Part shown: positions 50,120 through 58,700 of the stretch, one piece after another
Position numbering within the stretch: position 1 is the first letter of the stretch
Layout of the letters: each line of letters begins with the position of its first letter
Translations under genes and position numbers: made by a program
Notes under the pieces: generated by a model
The model's input: only the letters and a program-made list of their open reading frames with translations
The model's database searches: none
What the model was told of the DNA's origin: nothing
Source of the DNA: Candidatus Borkfalkia ceftriaxoniphila
GTDB taxonomy: Bacteria; Bacillota; Clostridia; Christensenellales; Borkfalkiaceae
DNA length: 64,000 nucleotides
Reading direction: 5' to 3'
Assembly: GCF_004134775.1 (NCBI RefSeq)
Contig: NZ_SDOZ01000002.1
Span: forward strand, 491,740-555,739

Positions 50120-50668
50120 TCAAAACTCGATGCCGCGGCGTGCAGCGATCCCCGATTCGAAAGGGTGTTTGAATTTTTTCATTTCCGTGACGTAATCCGC
50201 CGCTTCCATGAGCGCTTGGGAGGGGTCTCTTCCCGTGAGCACGACTTCCAGCCCCGCAGGGCGGGCTTTCAGAAAACCCAGAAGTTGCTTTTCGTCGATC
50301 GCGCCGTGATTGCAGGCGGAAACCGCCTCGTCCAGCACCAGTAGATCAAAGTTCTCCTCCGCTGCGCGGCGCAGCGCTCTTTCGAACAGGGCGGAATACG
50401 CGCTGCGGCACAGAGAAAATTCTGCCTGCCCCATATTGACAACGCGGCCGAAATAGCGCGGCTCGTGCATGGTTTCCACGTTCGCAAGAGAACGCAAAGA
50501 TACGTTTTCCGCAGAACTACCGTCCTTGAAAAACTGTACGAACAGTACCTTTTTTCCGCTGCCCGCGGCGCGCGCGCACAGCCCGATCGCAGCCGTCGTC
50601 TTGCCTTTTCCGTCGCCGCAGTAAACGTGTACGAGTCCCGTTTCCGAAATAGTTTTATCAGACGCCAT
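50120..50668 (-). CDS. cobO: Corrinoid adenosyltransferase, CobO/BtuR type
   Basis: The protein is 182 aa. 'GLVHVYCGDGKGKTTAAIGL' holds the P-loop, and 'VLFVQFFKDGSSAENVSLRS' and 'FDLLVLDEAVSACNHGAIDE' follow, the last including the family's Asp-Glu-Ala. It moves the adenosyl group of ATP to reduced corrinoids. It is the last gene of the cobalamin operon and overlaps cobQ by 11 bases. No clear terminator with a T run is seen in the ~60 bases between its stop and the pilus promoter, so read-through is possible. Confidence 0.95.
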   Translation of the reverse strand: MASDKTISETGLVHVYCGDGKGKTTAAIGLCARAAGSGKKVLFVQFFKDGSSAENVSLRSLANVETMHEPRYFGRVVNMGQAEFSLCRSAYSALFERALRRAAEENFDLLVLDEAVSACNHGAIDEKQLLGFLKARPAGLEVVLTGRDPSQALMEAADYVTEMKKFKHPFESGIAARRGIEF

Positions 50669-52097
50669 GTTCGATGATCTCCATTACCTTTTTCATATCC
50701 ACGCTCCCGCGGAACAGCCGAGCCAGTTCGTCGTAATTTTTTTCCTTGACCGCCCGCGCGTCTTCGTCCTCGACGGGCGCACCGCCCAGAGCCTGTACAA
50801 TTTTCGCGGCGGTTCCCGCTTCGTCGAAAATGCCGTGCACATAAGTGCCGTACACGCAGCCGCTGTTTACGATTGCCGCGTGTTCGCCCGACTGCCCCAT
50901 ATGGATCTCGTAGCCCGTATAATTTTGCCCGTTCAGGCAGGAAAACACGCCCGAAAGCCCGCCGATCACGCCTTTCGTTTCGCGCAGGCACTTTTCGCGG
51001 CCGAACACCGTTTCCAGGGGAAGAAGCCCAAGTCCCTCCTCCTCGCCGCCGCATTCGCAGCCGAAAGGGTCGGCGACTTTTTTGCCCAGCATCTGAAATC
51101 CGCCGCATACGCCGAACACGGGCACGCCTCGGTGCGCCGCCGCTACGACTTGCTCCGCAAGTCCGCTCGATTTTAAAAACCGCAGATCCTCTATGGTGCT
51201 CTTTGTGCCGGGGAGAACGACCAGATCGGGCGCGCCGAACTCGCAAACGCGGGAAACATAGCGGACCGAACACCCTTTCGATCGCTCAAACGGCGCAAAA
51301 TCGGTAAAGTTTGAAAGTTTCGGGAGGCGCAGGACGGCAACGTCGATCCCCTCGCCCTTCCCCTTTGCCTGCAAGCGTTCGGAAAGGCTGTCTTCGTCGT
51401 CGATGTCCAATGAAAAGTAAGGCACTACGCCCAGAACGGGTTTTGAGGATAACGTTTCAAGCAGTTTCGCGCCCTCCGAAAAGAGGGTAACGTCGCCGCG
51501 GAATTTGTTGACGAGAAGTCCTTTGACAAGCGCGCGTTCCCGATCGGACAGCAGCGAAACCGTGCCGCAAAGTTGGGCAAAGATGCCGCCGCGGTCGATA
51601 TCCCCCACCAACAGCACGGGTGCGTTCAAACGCGAAGCGAGCCCCATATTCACGATATCGTTGTCGTTTAAATTGAGTTCGACGGGACTGCCCGCGCCCT
51701 CGATGACGATGACGTCGTTTTCCGCCGCAAGTCCCTCGTATGCCTCCATAACGGCGGGCATCAGCGTTTTTTTATACGCAAAATAGTCGCGCGCGGACAT
51801 ATTTCCGACGGACTTGCCGAGTACGACGACCTGTGAGCCTACGTCCGTCGTCGGCTTTAACAGAACGGGATTCATGCGCACGTCCGCCTCTTTGCCCGCC
51901 GCTTCCGCCTGCACGACCTGCGCGCGGCCCATCTCGAATCCTTCTTTCGTGACGAAAGAATTGAGCGCCATGTTCTGCGACTTGAAAGGAGCGACGCGCA
52001 GTCCCTCCTGTTTCAGCACTCTGCAAAGCGCCGCCGCCGTAAGGCTCTTGCCCGCGTTGGACATAGTGCCCTGGATCATGATAGGTTTGGCTTTCAT
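50658..52097 (-). CDS. cobQ: Cobyric acid synthase
   Basis: The protein is 479 aa. ATG 52097 is chosen because it overlaps the cobD stop by one base and starts 'MKAKPIMIQGTMSNAGKSLT'; the frame upstream lies within cobD. The DTBS-like ATPase domain has 'PFKSQNMALNSFVTKEGFEM' and 'DVIVIEGAGSPVELNLNDND'. The class I glutaminase domain has the nucleophile Cys in 'GVPVFGVCGGFQMLGKKVAD' and the His in the 'GTYVHGIFD' end. It amidates four side chains of adenosylcobyrinic acid diamide. Confidence 0.96.
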   Translation of the reverse strand: MKAKPIMIQGTMSNAGKSLTAAALCRVLKQEGLRVAPFKSQNMALNSFVTKEGFEMGRAQVVQAEAAGKEADVRMNPVLLKPTTDVGSQVVVLGKSVGNMSARDYFAYKKTLMPAVMEAYEGLAAENDVIVIEGAGSPVELNLNDNDIVNMGLASRLNAPVLLVGDIDRGGIFAQLCGTVSLLSDRERALVKGLLVNKFRGDVTLFSEGAKLLETLSSKPVLGVVPYFSLDIDDEDSLSERLQAKGKGEGIDVAVLRLPKLSNFTDFAPFERSKGCSVRYVSRVCEFGAPDLVVLPGTKSTIEDLRFLKSSGLAEQVVAAAHRGVPVFGVCGGFQMLGKKVADPFGCECGGEEEGLGLLPLETVFGREKCLRETKGVIGGLSGVFSCLNGQNYTGYEIHMGQSGEHAAIVNSGCVYGTYVHGIFDEAGTAAKIVQALGGAPVEDEDARAVKEKNYDELARLFRGSVDMKKVMEIIEHGV

Positions 52098-53113
52098 CAC
52101 TCTTTCTCCTTCAAAAGCGCTCGGCGCAGCGCCTCGTTTTCCGCGTGCGTCCGCACGCCGATGCGATAGTATCGTTTTCCCGCCGCGGGCGTCAGCCCCG
52201 CAAAATCGCCGCAGTCGCGTATGGCAATGCCGCGCTCTTTCAGCCGCGCGGCGAGATCCTCCTCTCCCTCGAACAAAAGAAAATTTGCCCGCGAGGGGAA
52301 GGGCGCGTATCCCGCGCGGCGCAGCGCGTCTTCCAGAAACGCGCGCTCGGTACGCACCGTTTCGCGCAGCAATCCGAAATACCGCCGATCCACAGCCGCC
52401 GCGGCGCCCGCCGCCTGCGCGAGCGAGGACACGTTCCAGGGCTGTGATTTTTCGGAAATTCGTTGCAGTTCTTCCGACGCCCCCATCAGATACCCCAACC
52501 GCACGCCGGCGAGCGCGCAACTTTTGGTGAGCGCCTGCAAAACAAGTACGTTTGGCAGTGCAAATAATTCCGTCAAAGAAAATTCGGGGTCATCCACGAA
52601 ATCGTAAAAACAGGCGTCCAGAAACAGCCGTGCGCCGCTCGCCGCGCACGCGTCTGCGAGGGAAAATACCTCACCGCGCGAGGGCATGGCGCCGTCGGGA
52701 TTGTTCGGCGCGCATACGAACACAGTCTTTGCGCCGCCGCAAACCGCCCGTTCCGCCGCCGCAAAGTCGAAAACATAACCGACCTCTCCGCCGAACGCGC
52801 GCACGGCGTTGGCATATTCGGAAAACGTGGGGGCCAAAACCGCTGCCCGTTCGCCCGCATGCGACGCCGCATAGGCGTAGATAAGTTCCGCCGCGCCGTT
52901 ACCGGCGAGAATATTTTCTGCGGGGACGGACTCTTTTACGGAGAGAGCGGCGCGAAGCGCCGCGCAGTACGGGTCGGGATAGCGGTCGGCGCGCCGCAGG
53001 GCGGAAACGCAGGCGTCGAACACTGTCCCGCTCATGCCGAGCGGGCTGATATTCACGGAAAAATCAATTTCCGCCTGCGGATCTCCGCCGTGTTTATCTT
53101 GCAAAAAGCGCAT
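52097..53113 (-). CDS. cobD: Threonine-phosphate decarboxylase (aminotransferase fold)
   Basis: The protein is 338 aa, PLP fold type I. 'IDFSVNISPLGMSGTVFDAC', 'RYPDPYCAALRAALSVKESV', 'NILAGNGAAELIYAYA' and the PLP lysine in 'VLQALTKSCALAGVRLGYLM' match CobD, which is homologous to HisC. In a cobalamin operon next to cbiB and cobQ it is best read as making aminopropanol phosphate. It is a little shorter than usual (about 360 aa). Confidence 0.92.
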   Translation of the reverse strand: MRFLQDKHGGDPQAEIDFSVNISPLGMSGTVFDACVSALRRADRYPDPYCAALRAALSVKESVPAENILAGNGAAELIYAYAASHAGERAAVLAPTFSEYANAVRAFGGEVGYVFDFAAAERAVCGGAKTVFVCAPNNPDGAMPSRGEVFSLADACAASGARLFLDACFYDFVDDPEFSLTELFALPNVLVLQALTKSCALAGVRLGYLMGASEELQRISEKSQPWNVSSLAQAAGAAAAVDRRYFGLLRETVRTERAFLEDALRRAGYAPFPSRANFLLFEGEEDLAARLKERGIAIRDCGDFAGLTPAAGKRYYRIGVRTHAENEALRRALLKEKE

Positions 53114-53123
53114 ATACGTACTC

Positions 53124-54110
53124 CTAAATCGCTAAAAACAGAACGGGCGCGGCGATCGCCGCAAAGACGACGAGCGCGGCAAACGCCGTACAGTACATCA
53201 AACGGTTGGCGCGCACGATGTCGAAGGGTTCGATCTCGCGCAGCGCGTCGCCGATGTACGGTTTTTCGTGCAGAACGCCGTGATAGACGGCGTCCCCCGC
53301 CAGCCGAAGCCCCAAAGCGCCCGCGCACACCGATTCCGTCTGCGCGGAGTTGGGCGACGCGTGCTTACGCCTGTCCCTCCGCCAGATTTTCCACGCGTTG
53401 CGGGGGCGATACCGTAAGACGACCGACGCCAAAAGCATGAACAGCGCCGAAAGGCGCGCGGGGATATAGTTGAACACGTCGTCGGTGCGGGCCGCGGCCT
53501 TTCCGAAATACAGATAGCCGTTCTCTTTATAGCCGACCATCGAGTCCATCGTATTGACCGCCTTATACAGAAATCCGCCGACCGCGCCGCCCAGAAACAG
53601 GAACAGCAGCGGCGCGACGACGCCGTCGGACGTGTTTTCCGCGACCGTTTCCACCGCCGCGCGGGCGATCCCCTTTTCGTCGAGCGTGCCCGTATCTCTG
53701 CCTACGATCATCGAAACGGCAAAGCGCGCGCCCTCCACGTCCCCTTCCTTGAATTTTTTGTACACTTTCATGCTCTCCTTACGCAGGCTGTGCGCCGCAA
53801 GGACGAGCCAGCAAAACAGTGAGGAGAGAGCAAGATAGGCATAGGGGCTGAGCCAAAAGCACAGCGCCGAAAGTCCCGCAGGCACGCCCGCCGAAACGAT
53901 GCACACGCAAACGACCATGCACGCGCCGCCCGCGGTTTCGCCTGCGGGCGTTTTGGGGAAAATTTTCCGAAAAGCGCGTTCGCAAAGGGAAATGAACTTG
54001 CCGATGGCGATGATCGGGTGCGGAAAGCGGCGCGGATCGCCGACGAAAAGATCGATGACAAAGCCTATCAGAACCGAATAAAAAGTAAACCGCAATAAAG
54101 TTACTGCCAT
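53124..54110 (-). CDS. cbiB: Adenosylcobinamide-phosphate synthase CbiB
   Basis: The protein is 328 aa. ATG 54110 overlaps the phosphatase gene by ten bases; the frame further upstream lies inside that gene. 'GFVIDLFVGDPRRFPHPIIA' at the start, 'VGRDTGTLDEKGIARAAVET', 'VAENTSDGVVAPLLFLFLGG' and 'AVNTMDSMVGYKENGYLYFG' are the family's conserved segments. Multiple membrane helices are present. It joins aminopropanol (phosphate) to adenosylcobyric acid in the membrane. Confidence 0.96.
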   Translation of the reverse strand: MAVTLLRFTFYSVLIGFVIDLFVGDPRRFPHPIIAIGKFISLCERAFRKIFPKTPAGETAGGACMVVCVCIVSAGVPAGLSALCFWLSPYAYLALSSLFCWLVLAAHSLRKESMKVYKKFKEGDVEGARFAVSMIVGRDTGTLDEKGIARAAVETVAENTSDGVVAPLLFLFLGGAVGGFLYKAVNTMDSMVGYKENGYLYFGKAAARTDDVFNYIPARLSALFMLLASVVLRYRPRNAWKIWRRDRRKHASPNSAQTESVCAGALGLRLAGDAVYHGVLHEKPYIGDALREIEPFDIVRANRLMYCTAFAALVVFAAIAAPVLFLAI

Positions 54111-54670
54111 AACGCGCCCCCGACGGCGAGCGTTCTGCCGTTCCAGACGGCGGCGACTCCCTGTCCGTTTCCGATATGCCAATCGTAAAAATCTTTTTTC
54201 GGCAAAGCGAGGGCGGAAAGGATCGCCATGATCGTGCCGCCGTGCACGACGAGCGCGGCGCTCTGCCCGTTGCGGAGAGTGTTCGCGAAATCGCCGAAAG
54301 CCTCGACGCAGCGCGCGCGGAAGGCGAGCGGTTGCTCTCCGTGCGGAAAAGGAAGCGTTCCGTTCGAGTCTATCCATTCCTGATAGTCGGCATTGTCCGA
54401 AAGTTCCGCGTAATTTTTCCCCTCGAAATCCCCGAAATCGCATTCGCGAAAACCGTTGACGACGAATTGCTTTGCGTGCGGGTATAAAATTTTCGCACTT
54501 TCAACGCAGCGGACAAGCGGCGATACGGCGACGATTTCCGCGAAAGGCGCGTCTTTTTCCGCAAGTTCCGCCCGTCCGAGCGCGGAGAGCGGTTCGTCGG
54601 TGCGGCCGATATAACGTTTTTGTTCGTTGCCTGCCGTTTTGCCGTGGCGGATAAAATACAGGTCGTTCAT
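54101..54670 (-). CDS. cobC: Histidine phosphatase, CobC type (alpha-ribazole phosphatase)
   Basis: The protein is 189 aa. The start is ATG 54670 ('MNDLYFIRHGKTAGNEQKRY'); the frame upstream is inside the next gene. The R-H-G catalytic motif is at residues 8-10, and the second His is in 'SAALVVHGGTIMAILSALAL'. Inside a cobalamin operon the likely substrate is alpha-ribazole 5'-phosphate or cobalamin 5'-phosphate. Other GpmB-type phosphatases look similar, so the substrate rests on context. Confidence 0.85.
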   Translation of the reverse strand: MNDLYFIRHGKTAGNEQKRYIGRTDEPLSALGRAELAEKDAPFAEIVAVSPLVRCVESAKILYPHAKQFVVNGFRECDFGDFEGKNYAELSDNADYQEWIDSNGTLPFPHGEQPLAFRARCVEAFGDFANTLRNGQSAALVVHGGTIMAILSALALPKKDFYDWHIGNGQGVAAVWNGRTLAVGGALWQ

Positions 54671-55032
54671 TTGATCCTCTGCCCTATGCCCGCGATGACG
54701 CGGTACACCCGTTCCGCACGCGCGGCAAGCGCGCACAACGTTTTGCCCACCTCGTCGCGGTATTCCCGCTCGGCGCGATCGACGGGCACGACGCCCAGCC
54801 CCACTTCGTCGCAGCATACGATCCGATCCTCCGACGCGAGCCATTCTTCCAAAGCGGAGAGCGCCGCGCCGCCGCGCTCTCTGACGAGTTCTTCCAGATG
54901 CACGAGCGCGCGCGCGGAAGGATACGCGTCAATTTGCGAGGCGGAAACGATTTCCGCGTCCGACAGACCGAATTGTGTTCGGATAAATTCAATTTTCCCC
55001 TGCGACCTGCCGCCGATGACAAGCGTCAGCAT
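54667..55032 (-). CDS. CobU-like short protein
   Basis: The protein is 121 aa, against 170-185 for CobU. The start is ATG 55032, overlapping cobS by seven bases. It keeps a P-loop-like 'MLTLVIGGRSQGKIEFIRTQ' and the CobU C-terminal motif 'CDEVGLGVVPVDRAEREYRD' with 'LAARAERVYRVIAGIGQ'. The central part of CobU (the R-T-R-T-like strand and the nucleotide-accepting His region) is missing or much reduced. It is a shortened paralogue of the CobU encoded 0.8 kb upstream, perhaps with only one of the two activities or a regulatory role. Confidence 0.75.
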   Translation of the reverse strand: MLTLVIGGRSQGKIEFIRTQFGLSDAEIVSASQIDAYPSARALVHLEELVRERGGAALSALEEWLASEDRIVCCDEVGLGVVPVDRAEREYRDEVGKTLCALAARAERVYRVIAGIGQRIK

Positions 55033-55790
55033 AGATAAAACCCTCCTATCGCGGCGGCGAGAAGCATGACCAGTTCGATGACTTGCAAAAGCCAGCCCGC
55101 GAGGTCGCCCGACATACCGCCGAACGTTTTGAAAATGACGGCGATGCACAGAAGATACGCCGCGATGCCGCACCCGATCACGATCGCGCCGAGCACGGGA
55201 GAAAGCAGGATACAGCCCGCCGCCGCGGCGACCAGCCATAAAGCGCACACGACGCTCACCGCCGCGCGGCTGCCCGAATTTTTAAACGTGGAGGCAAGCC
55301 CTTCCTTTGCCGAACGGAAATTCATGATGGAAAGAGCGCTCAAAGCCCGTTCTAACGGATAGGCGAGCGCAAAAACCGCATACGTTTGGAGCGTGAGCGT
55401 GCCCGCCGCCGCAAAGTACGCGACGAAATAGACGACGCACCAGATGATCGCGAAAGCGCCCGCGTGCGAATCCTTCAATATTTCCAGTTTCCTCTCGCGC
55501 GGCTGACGGGAAGAGACGGCGTCCAACGTGTCGCAGAATCCGTCCAGATGGATGCCGCCCGTAACGAGCACGGGCAATACAGTGACGCACGCCGCAACGA
55601 GCAGGGGCGGAAAGGCGAGAAAGTCGAAAAGATAGTACAGACCGTAGCCGATCCCGCCGATCAATGCGCCGACGAGCGGAAAAAAGCAAAACGCATAGCG
55701 CATATTGCGCTCGTTCCATTCCGCCTGCGGCACGGGTATTTTGGAATACATGGACAGGGCGATGAGCAGCCCGTTCAAGATCGATCTCAT
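55026..55790 (-). CDS. cobS: Adenosylcobinamide-GDP ribazoletransferase (cobalamin synthase) CobS
   Basis: The protein is 254 aa with seven or so membrane helices. 'GLLIALSMYSKIPVPQAEWN', 'FFPLVGALIGGIGYGLYYLF', 'GGIHLDGFCDTLDAVSSRQP' and 'ILKDSHAGAFAIIWCVVYF' are the CobS signatures (the H-L-D-G-x-x-D metal motif). It joins the lower ligand to the activated cobinamide. It overlaps cobU by four bases and the CobU-like gene by seven. Confidence 0.96.
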   Translation of the reverse strand: MRSILNGLLIALSMYSKIPVPQAEWNERNMRYAFCFFPLVGALIGGIGYGLYYLFDFLAFPPLLVAACVTVLPVLVTGGIHLDGFCDTLDAVSSRQPRERKLEILKDSHAGAFAIIWCVVYFVAYFAAAGTLTLQTYAVFALAYPLERALSALSIMNFRSAKEGLASTFKNSGSRAAVSVVCALWLVAAAAGCILLSPVLGAIVIGCGIAAYLLCIAVIFKTFGGMSGDLAGWLLQVIELVMLLAAAIGGFYLC

Positions 55791-56299
55791 TCCAGCGCTC
55801 CCTTGTGCACGACGGGCAGAGAATACACGCTCTCCGCAAATATCTGCGCCCGCCGTGCGAGTTCTTGATTCAGAATCCCCAGATTTTCAATATATTTCGC
55901 CGTTTCCGCGTCGTATTGCGCGCCGTCGGAGAAAATCTCGTTCGTAACGACGACGAGATCGTTCTCGCGCGCGAGCGCGTCTATCTCCGATAAAATCACG
56001 CCGACGGGGTCGGGTTCGTTTTCTCCGAACATGGCGTTTGCGAGTCGGTTGGAAAGGCATTCGAGCAGGATGACGCCGCCCGCGATCCCGCGCGGCAGGC
56101 GGTCGGGACACTCGATCGTTTCAAAGCCCTTGCCCTCGCGCTGGCGGCGGTGCTTTTCGACGCGCGCCCTGCCCTCTTCCCCCCACACGCGCATGGTGGC
56201 GAAGTAATACAGTTTTCCGCCCTCGGCGCGGCGGCAGGCGAACGCTTCCGCCATTTCAGACTTGCCGCTGCCGCTCCCGCCCGTAAACAGCGCGATCAC
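55787..56299 (-). CDS. cobU: Adenosylcobinamide kinase / guanylyltransferase CobU
   Basis: The protein is 170 aa. The start is GTG at 56299, overlapping the cobT stop (GTGA); a GAGGAG lies about 14 bases upstream in cobT. The P-loop is 'LFTGGSGSGKSEMAEAFACR', followed by 'KLYYFATMRVWGEEGRARVE', the histidine in 'KHRRQREGKGFETIECPD', and 'LLECLSNRLANAMFG'. The C-terminal 'LVVVTNEIFSDGAQYDAETA' replaces the common 'V-T-N-E-V-G-x-G-I-V-P'. It phosphorylates and guanylylates cobinamide. Confidence 0.92.
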   Translation of the reverse strand: MIALFTGGSGSGKSEMAEAFACRRAEGGKLYYFATMRVWGEEGRARVEKHRRQREGKGFETIECPDRLPRGIAGGVILLECLSNRLANAMFGENEPDPVGVILSEIDALARENDLVVVTNEIFSDGAQYDAETAKYIENLGILNQELARRAQIFAESVYSLPVVHKGALE

Positions 56300-57324
56300 A
56301 GCGGCTTGTACTCCTCGATGCCCGCGTCGGAAAAGGCGAGCATACCGCCGTAGACGGCATACGCCATATCCAGAAGCGGCATGAGCGCGACCGCGCCCGT
56401 GCCTTCGCCGAGCGCCATATTCGCGCAGATGGGCGCCCGTATGCCCAGTTTTTCGAACACGAATTTTGCCGCGGGCTCGCCCGACATATGGCTCGCGATC
56501 ATATAATCTTTGCTCGCGGGGCAGATATTCGCCGCGCACAGCGCCGCGACCGCCGAGATGACGCCGTCGATCAAGACGGGGATCCCCGCTTCGGCGCCGC
56601 CGATGAACGCGCCGCACATGCCCGCGATATCCAGCCCGCCGACTTTGGACAGCACGTCGACCGCGTCGCCGCTATCGGGGTTCAGGCGCGCGAGCGACTG
56701 CTCGATGACCTCGATCTTCCTCCGTAAGCCCGCGTCGGACAGCCCCGCGCCCTTGCCCGTGAGATAACGGGGCTCGGCGCCGAGCAGGGCGCAAGCCACC
56801 GCGCTCGCCGTGGTGGTGTTGCCGATGCCCATTTCGCCCGTGGCGATCATCGAATAGCCCTTCGCGTGCAGTTCTTTCACGAGCGAAGCGCCCGTCATGA
56901 TCGCCTTTTCGCAATCCTCGCGCGACATGGCGCGCGTGCGGTAAAAATTGCCCGTTCCGCGCAAAACGTGCACGTCGCGCACGCCCTCGACGGGGCGGAG
57001 CATTCCGATATCGACGGGGAACACGTCCGCGCGCGCGACTTTCGCCATCTTGCACACCGTGGCGTTGCCCGACGCCATATTTCCCGCAACGGCCGCGGTC
57101 ACCTCGCTGCCCGTCTGCGTAACGCCCTCCTCGACCACGCCGTTATCCGCGCAGAACACGAGCACGCAGCGCTTGTTGCCGATATGCGCCGCGGGCATAC
57201 CCTCGATCTGCGCGATCGTATCTTCAAACATTCCCATACCTTTGAGCGGCTTGGCGATGGAATCCCAACGCTTATACGCGCGGCTGCGCGCCTCTTCGCT
57301 ATATACTGCCGTTTTAAATTCCAT
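56296..57324 (-). CDS. cobT: Nicotinate-nucleotide-dimethylbenzimidazole phosphoribosyltransferase
   Basis: The protein is 342 aa. 'LGMFEDTIAQIEG'-type start, 'VFCADNGVVEEGVTQTGSEV', 'GEMGIGNTTTASAVACALLG', 'LSKVGGLDIAGMCGAFIGGA' and the catalytic Glu in 'ALGEGTGAVALMPLLDMAYA' fit CobT. It makes alpha-ribazole phosphate from the lower-ligand base. It overlaps cbiJ by eleven bases. The base used cannot be told from sequence. Confidence 0.96.
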   Translation of the reverse strand: MEFKTAVYSEEARSRAYKRWDSIAKPLKGMGMFEDTIAQIEGMPAAHIGNKRCVLVFCADNGVVEEGVTQTGSEVTAAVAGNMASGNATVCKMAKVARADVFPVDIGMLRPVEGVRDVHVLRGTGNFYRTRAMSREDCEKAIMTGASLVKELHAKGYSMIATGEMGIGNTTTASAVACALLGAEPRYLTGKGAGLSDAGLRRKIEVIEQSLARLNPDSGDAVDVLSKVGGLDIAGMCGAFIGGAEAGIPVLIDGVISAVAALCAANICPASKDYMIASHMSGEPAAKFVFEKLGIRAPICANMALGEGTGAVALMPLLDMAYAVYGGMLAFSDAGIEEYKPL

Positions 57325-58081
57325 TTTGTTCTCTCCTTGCCAATTTATATTCCCGCACCACTTTTTGAAGGACGGCGGACGGAGATTCCCCTTCCGTTTC
57401 AGGCGATAAGATCAGAACGACGCCCATACCGCGGCGCTTGGCGGACGCGATCTTCGCATCCGTACCGCCCCGCTGTCCCGCCTGTTTTGTCACGAGCCAT
57501 TCGCACGGATAACGCTCCATCAAAAAATCGTTCTCTTTTTCGTTGAAAGGCCCCTGCATGGCAATGATCTGCGCGGGCGTCAGCCCGATCGCCTCGCATT
57601 CCCGCAAAGATTCCGACCGCGGCAGCACGCGCGCGACGATCCGATCCGCCAATTCTGCGAACGCGGCGAGCGAACGGCTGCCCGTCGTGAGAAAAATACG
57701 CCCGTTTCGCGCGGAAAGGTATGCCGCCGCTTCCGACGCGCTGCGCACGCAAACGGCGTCGCTGTCGGGCGCGGGCAAACCGCGCAGTACGCGGAAACAT
57801 TTCACGTTCGCCGCGGACGCGGCGTCGCGGATATTTTGCGTGACCGCGCGGGCGTGCGGATGGGTCGCGTCGATCACGCAGTCAAACTTTTCTCTTTCGA
57901 AAAAGCGCTCCATTTCGGAGCAATCCATCTCGCCGGCACAGACGCGCGCACGCGGGGAAGCGCTCAGACTTCCGCCGTATCCGGTCGCCGTGCATACAAT
58001 CAGTTCCGCCTCGTACCGCGCGAGCGAGAACGCGAGTTCTCTTCCCTCGCTCGTGCCCGAAAACAGACATATTTTCTTCAT
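57314..58081 (-). CDS. cbiJ: Precorrin-6A / cobalt-precorrin-6A reductase
   Basis: The protein is 255 aa. ATG 58081 ('MKKICLFSGTSEGRELAFSL') carries the start motif G-T-S-E-G-R. 'FDCVIDATHPHARAVTQNIR' and 'RIFLTTGSRSLAAFAELADR' are also typical of CobK/CbiJ. 'VTKQAGQRGGTDAKIASAKR' is the usual late motif. It reduces the corrin ring with NAD(P)H. One of only two ring-making genes in this operon, together with cbiC. Confidence 0.93.
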   Translation of the reverse strand: MKKICLFSGTSEGRELAFSLARYEAELIVCTATGYGGSLSASPRARVCAGEMDCSEMERFFEREKFDCVIDATHPHARAVTQNIRDAASAANVKCFRVLRGLPAPDSDAVCVRSASEAAAYLSARNGRIFLTTGSRSLAAFAELADRIVARVLPRSESLRECEAIGLTPAQIIAMQGPFNEKENDFLMERYPCEWLVTKQAGQRGGTDAKIASAKRRGMGVVLILSPETEGESPSAVLQKVVREYKLARREQNGI

Positions 58082-58082
58082 T

Positions 58083-58700
58083 CTATCTCCTGATCGCGTA
58101 AACGAGCGCATTGACGATGGCTGCGGCGACGTTCGAGCCGCCTTTTCTGCCCCTTGCGACGATATAGGGAAGCCCCGATGCGAGCAGGCGCTCCTTGCTT
58201 TCCACGACGTGCACGAACCCGACGGGAGCGCCCACGACGAGCGCGGGGCTTACTTTGCCCGCTTCGGCGAGATCCAAAAGCGACATGAGCGCGGTAGGCG
58301 CGTTGCCGATGACGAAAATGCACGGCTTTTCAAGCCCCGCCGCGTGTTCCATGGCGACTTTCGAACGGGTGACGCCCCGCCTTTCCGCCTCGCGCGCGAC
58401 CGTCTCGTTTCCGACAAAGCAGTGTACATTCCCGCCGAACGAAGCCAAAATTTTCTTATTGATGCCCGATTTTGCCATTTCGGTATCGGTGACGATATCG
58501 CACCCGCCCGAAATCGCGTCCCGCGCGCACTTTACGGCGTTCTCGGAAAAGACGAGGTTTTCCGCATAGTCGAAATCGGCGGTGGCGTGGATGACGCGCT
58601 TGACGATATCCTCCGTTCCCGCCGCCAAAGGTACGGTCAGTTCGCTTGCGATGATCTCGAAACTTTTGCGCTCGATCTCCATCGGCTTCATTTCCTGCAT
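58083..58700 (-). CDS. cbiC: Precorrin-8X methylmutase (cobalt-precorrin-8 isomerase)
   Basis: The protein is 205 aa. ATG 58700 has GGAGG seven bases upstream. 'MEIERKSFEIIASEL', the catalytic His in 'VKRVIHATADFDYAENLVF', 'GCDIVTDTEMAKSGINKKIL' and 'GAPVGFVHVVESKERLLASG' are CbiC/CobH signatures. It moves a methyl group to give (hydrogeno)cobyrinate. It overlaps cbiA by 13 bases. Confidence 0.96.
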   Translation of the reverse strand: MQEMKPMEIERKSFEIIASELTVPLAAGTEDIVKRVIHATADFDYAENLVFSENAVKCARDAISGGCDIVTDTEMAKSGINKKILASFGGNVHCFVGNETVAREAERRGVTRSKVAMEHAAGLEKPCIFVIGNAPTALMSLLDLAEAGKVSPALVVGAPVGFVHVVESKERLLASGLPYIVARGRKGGSNVAAAIVNALVYAIRR

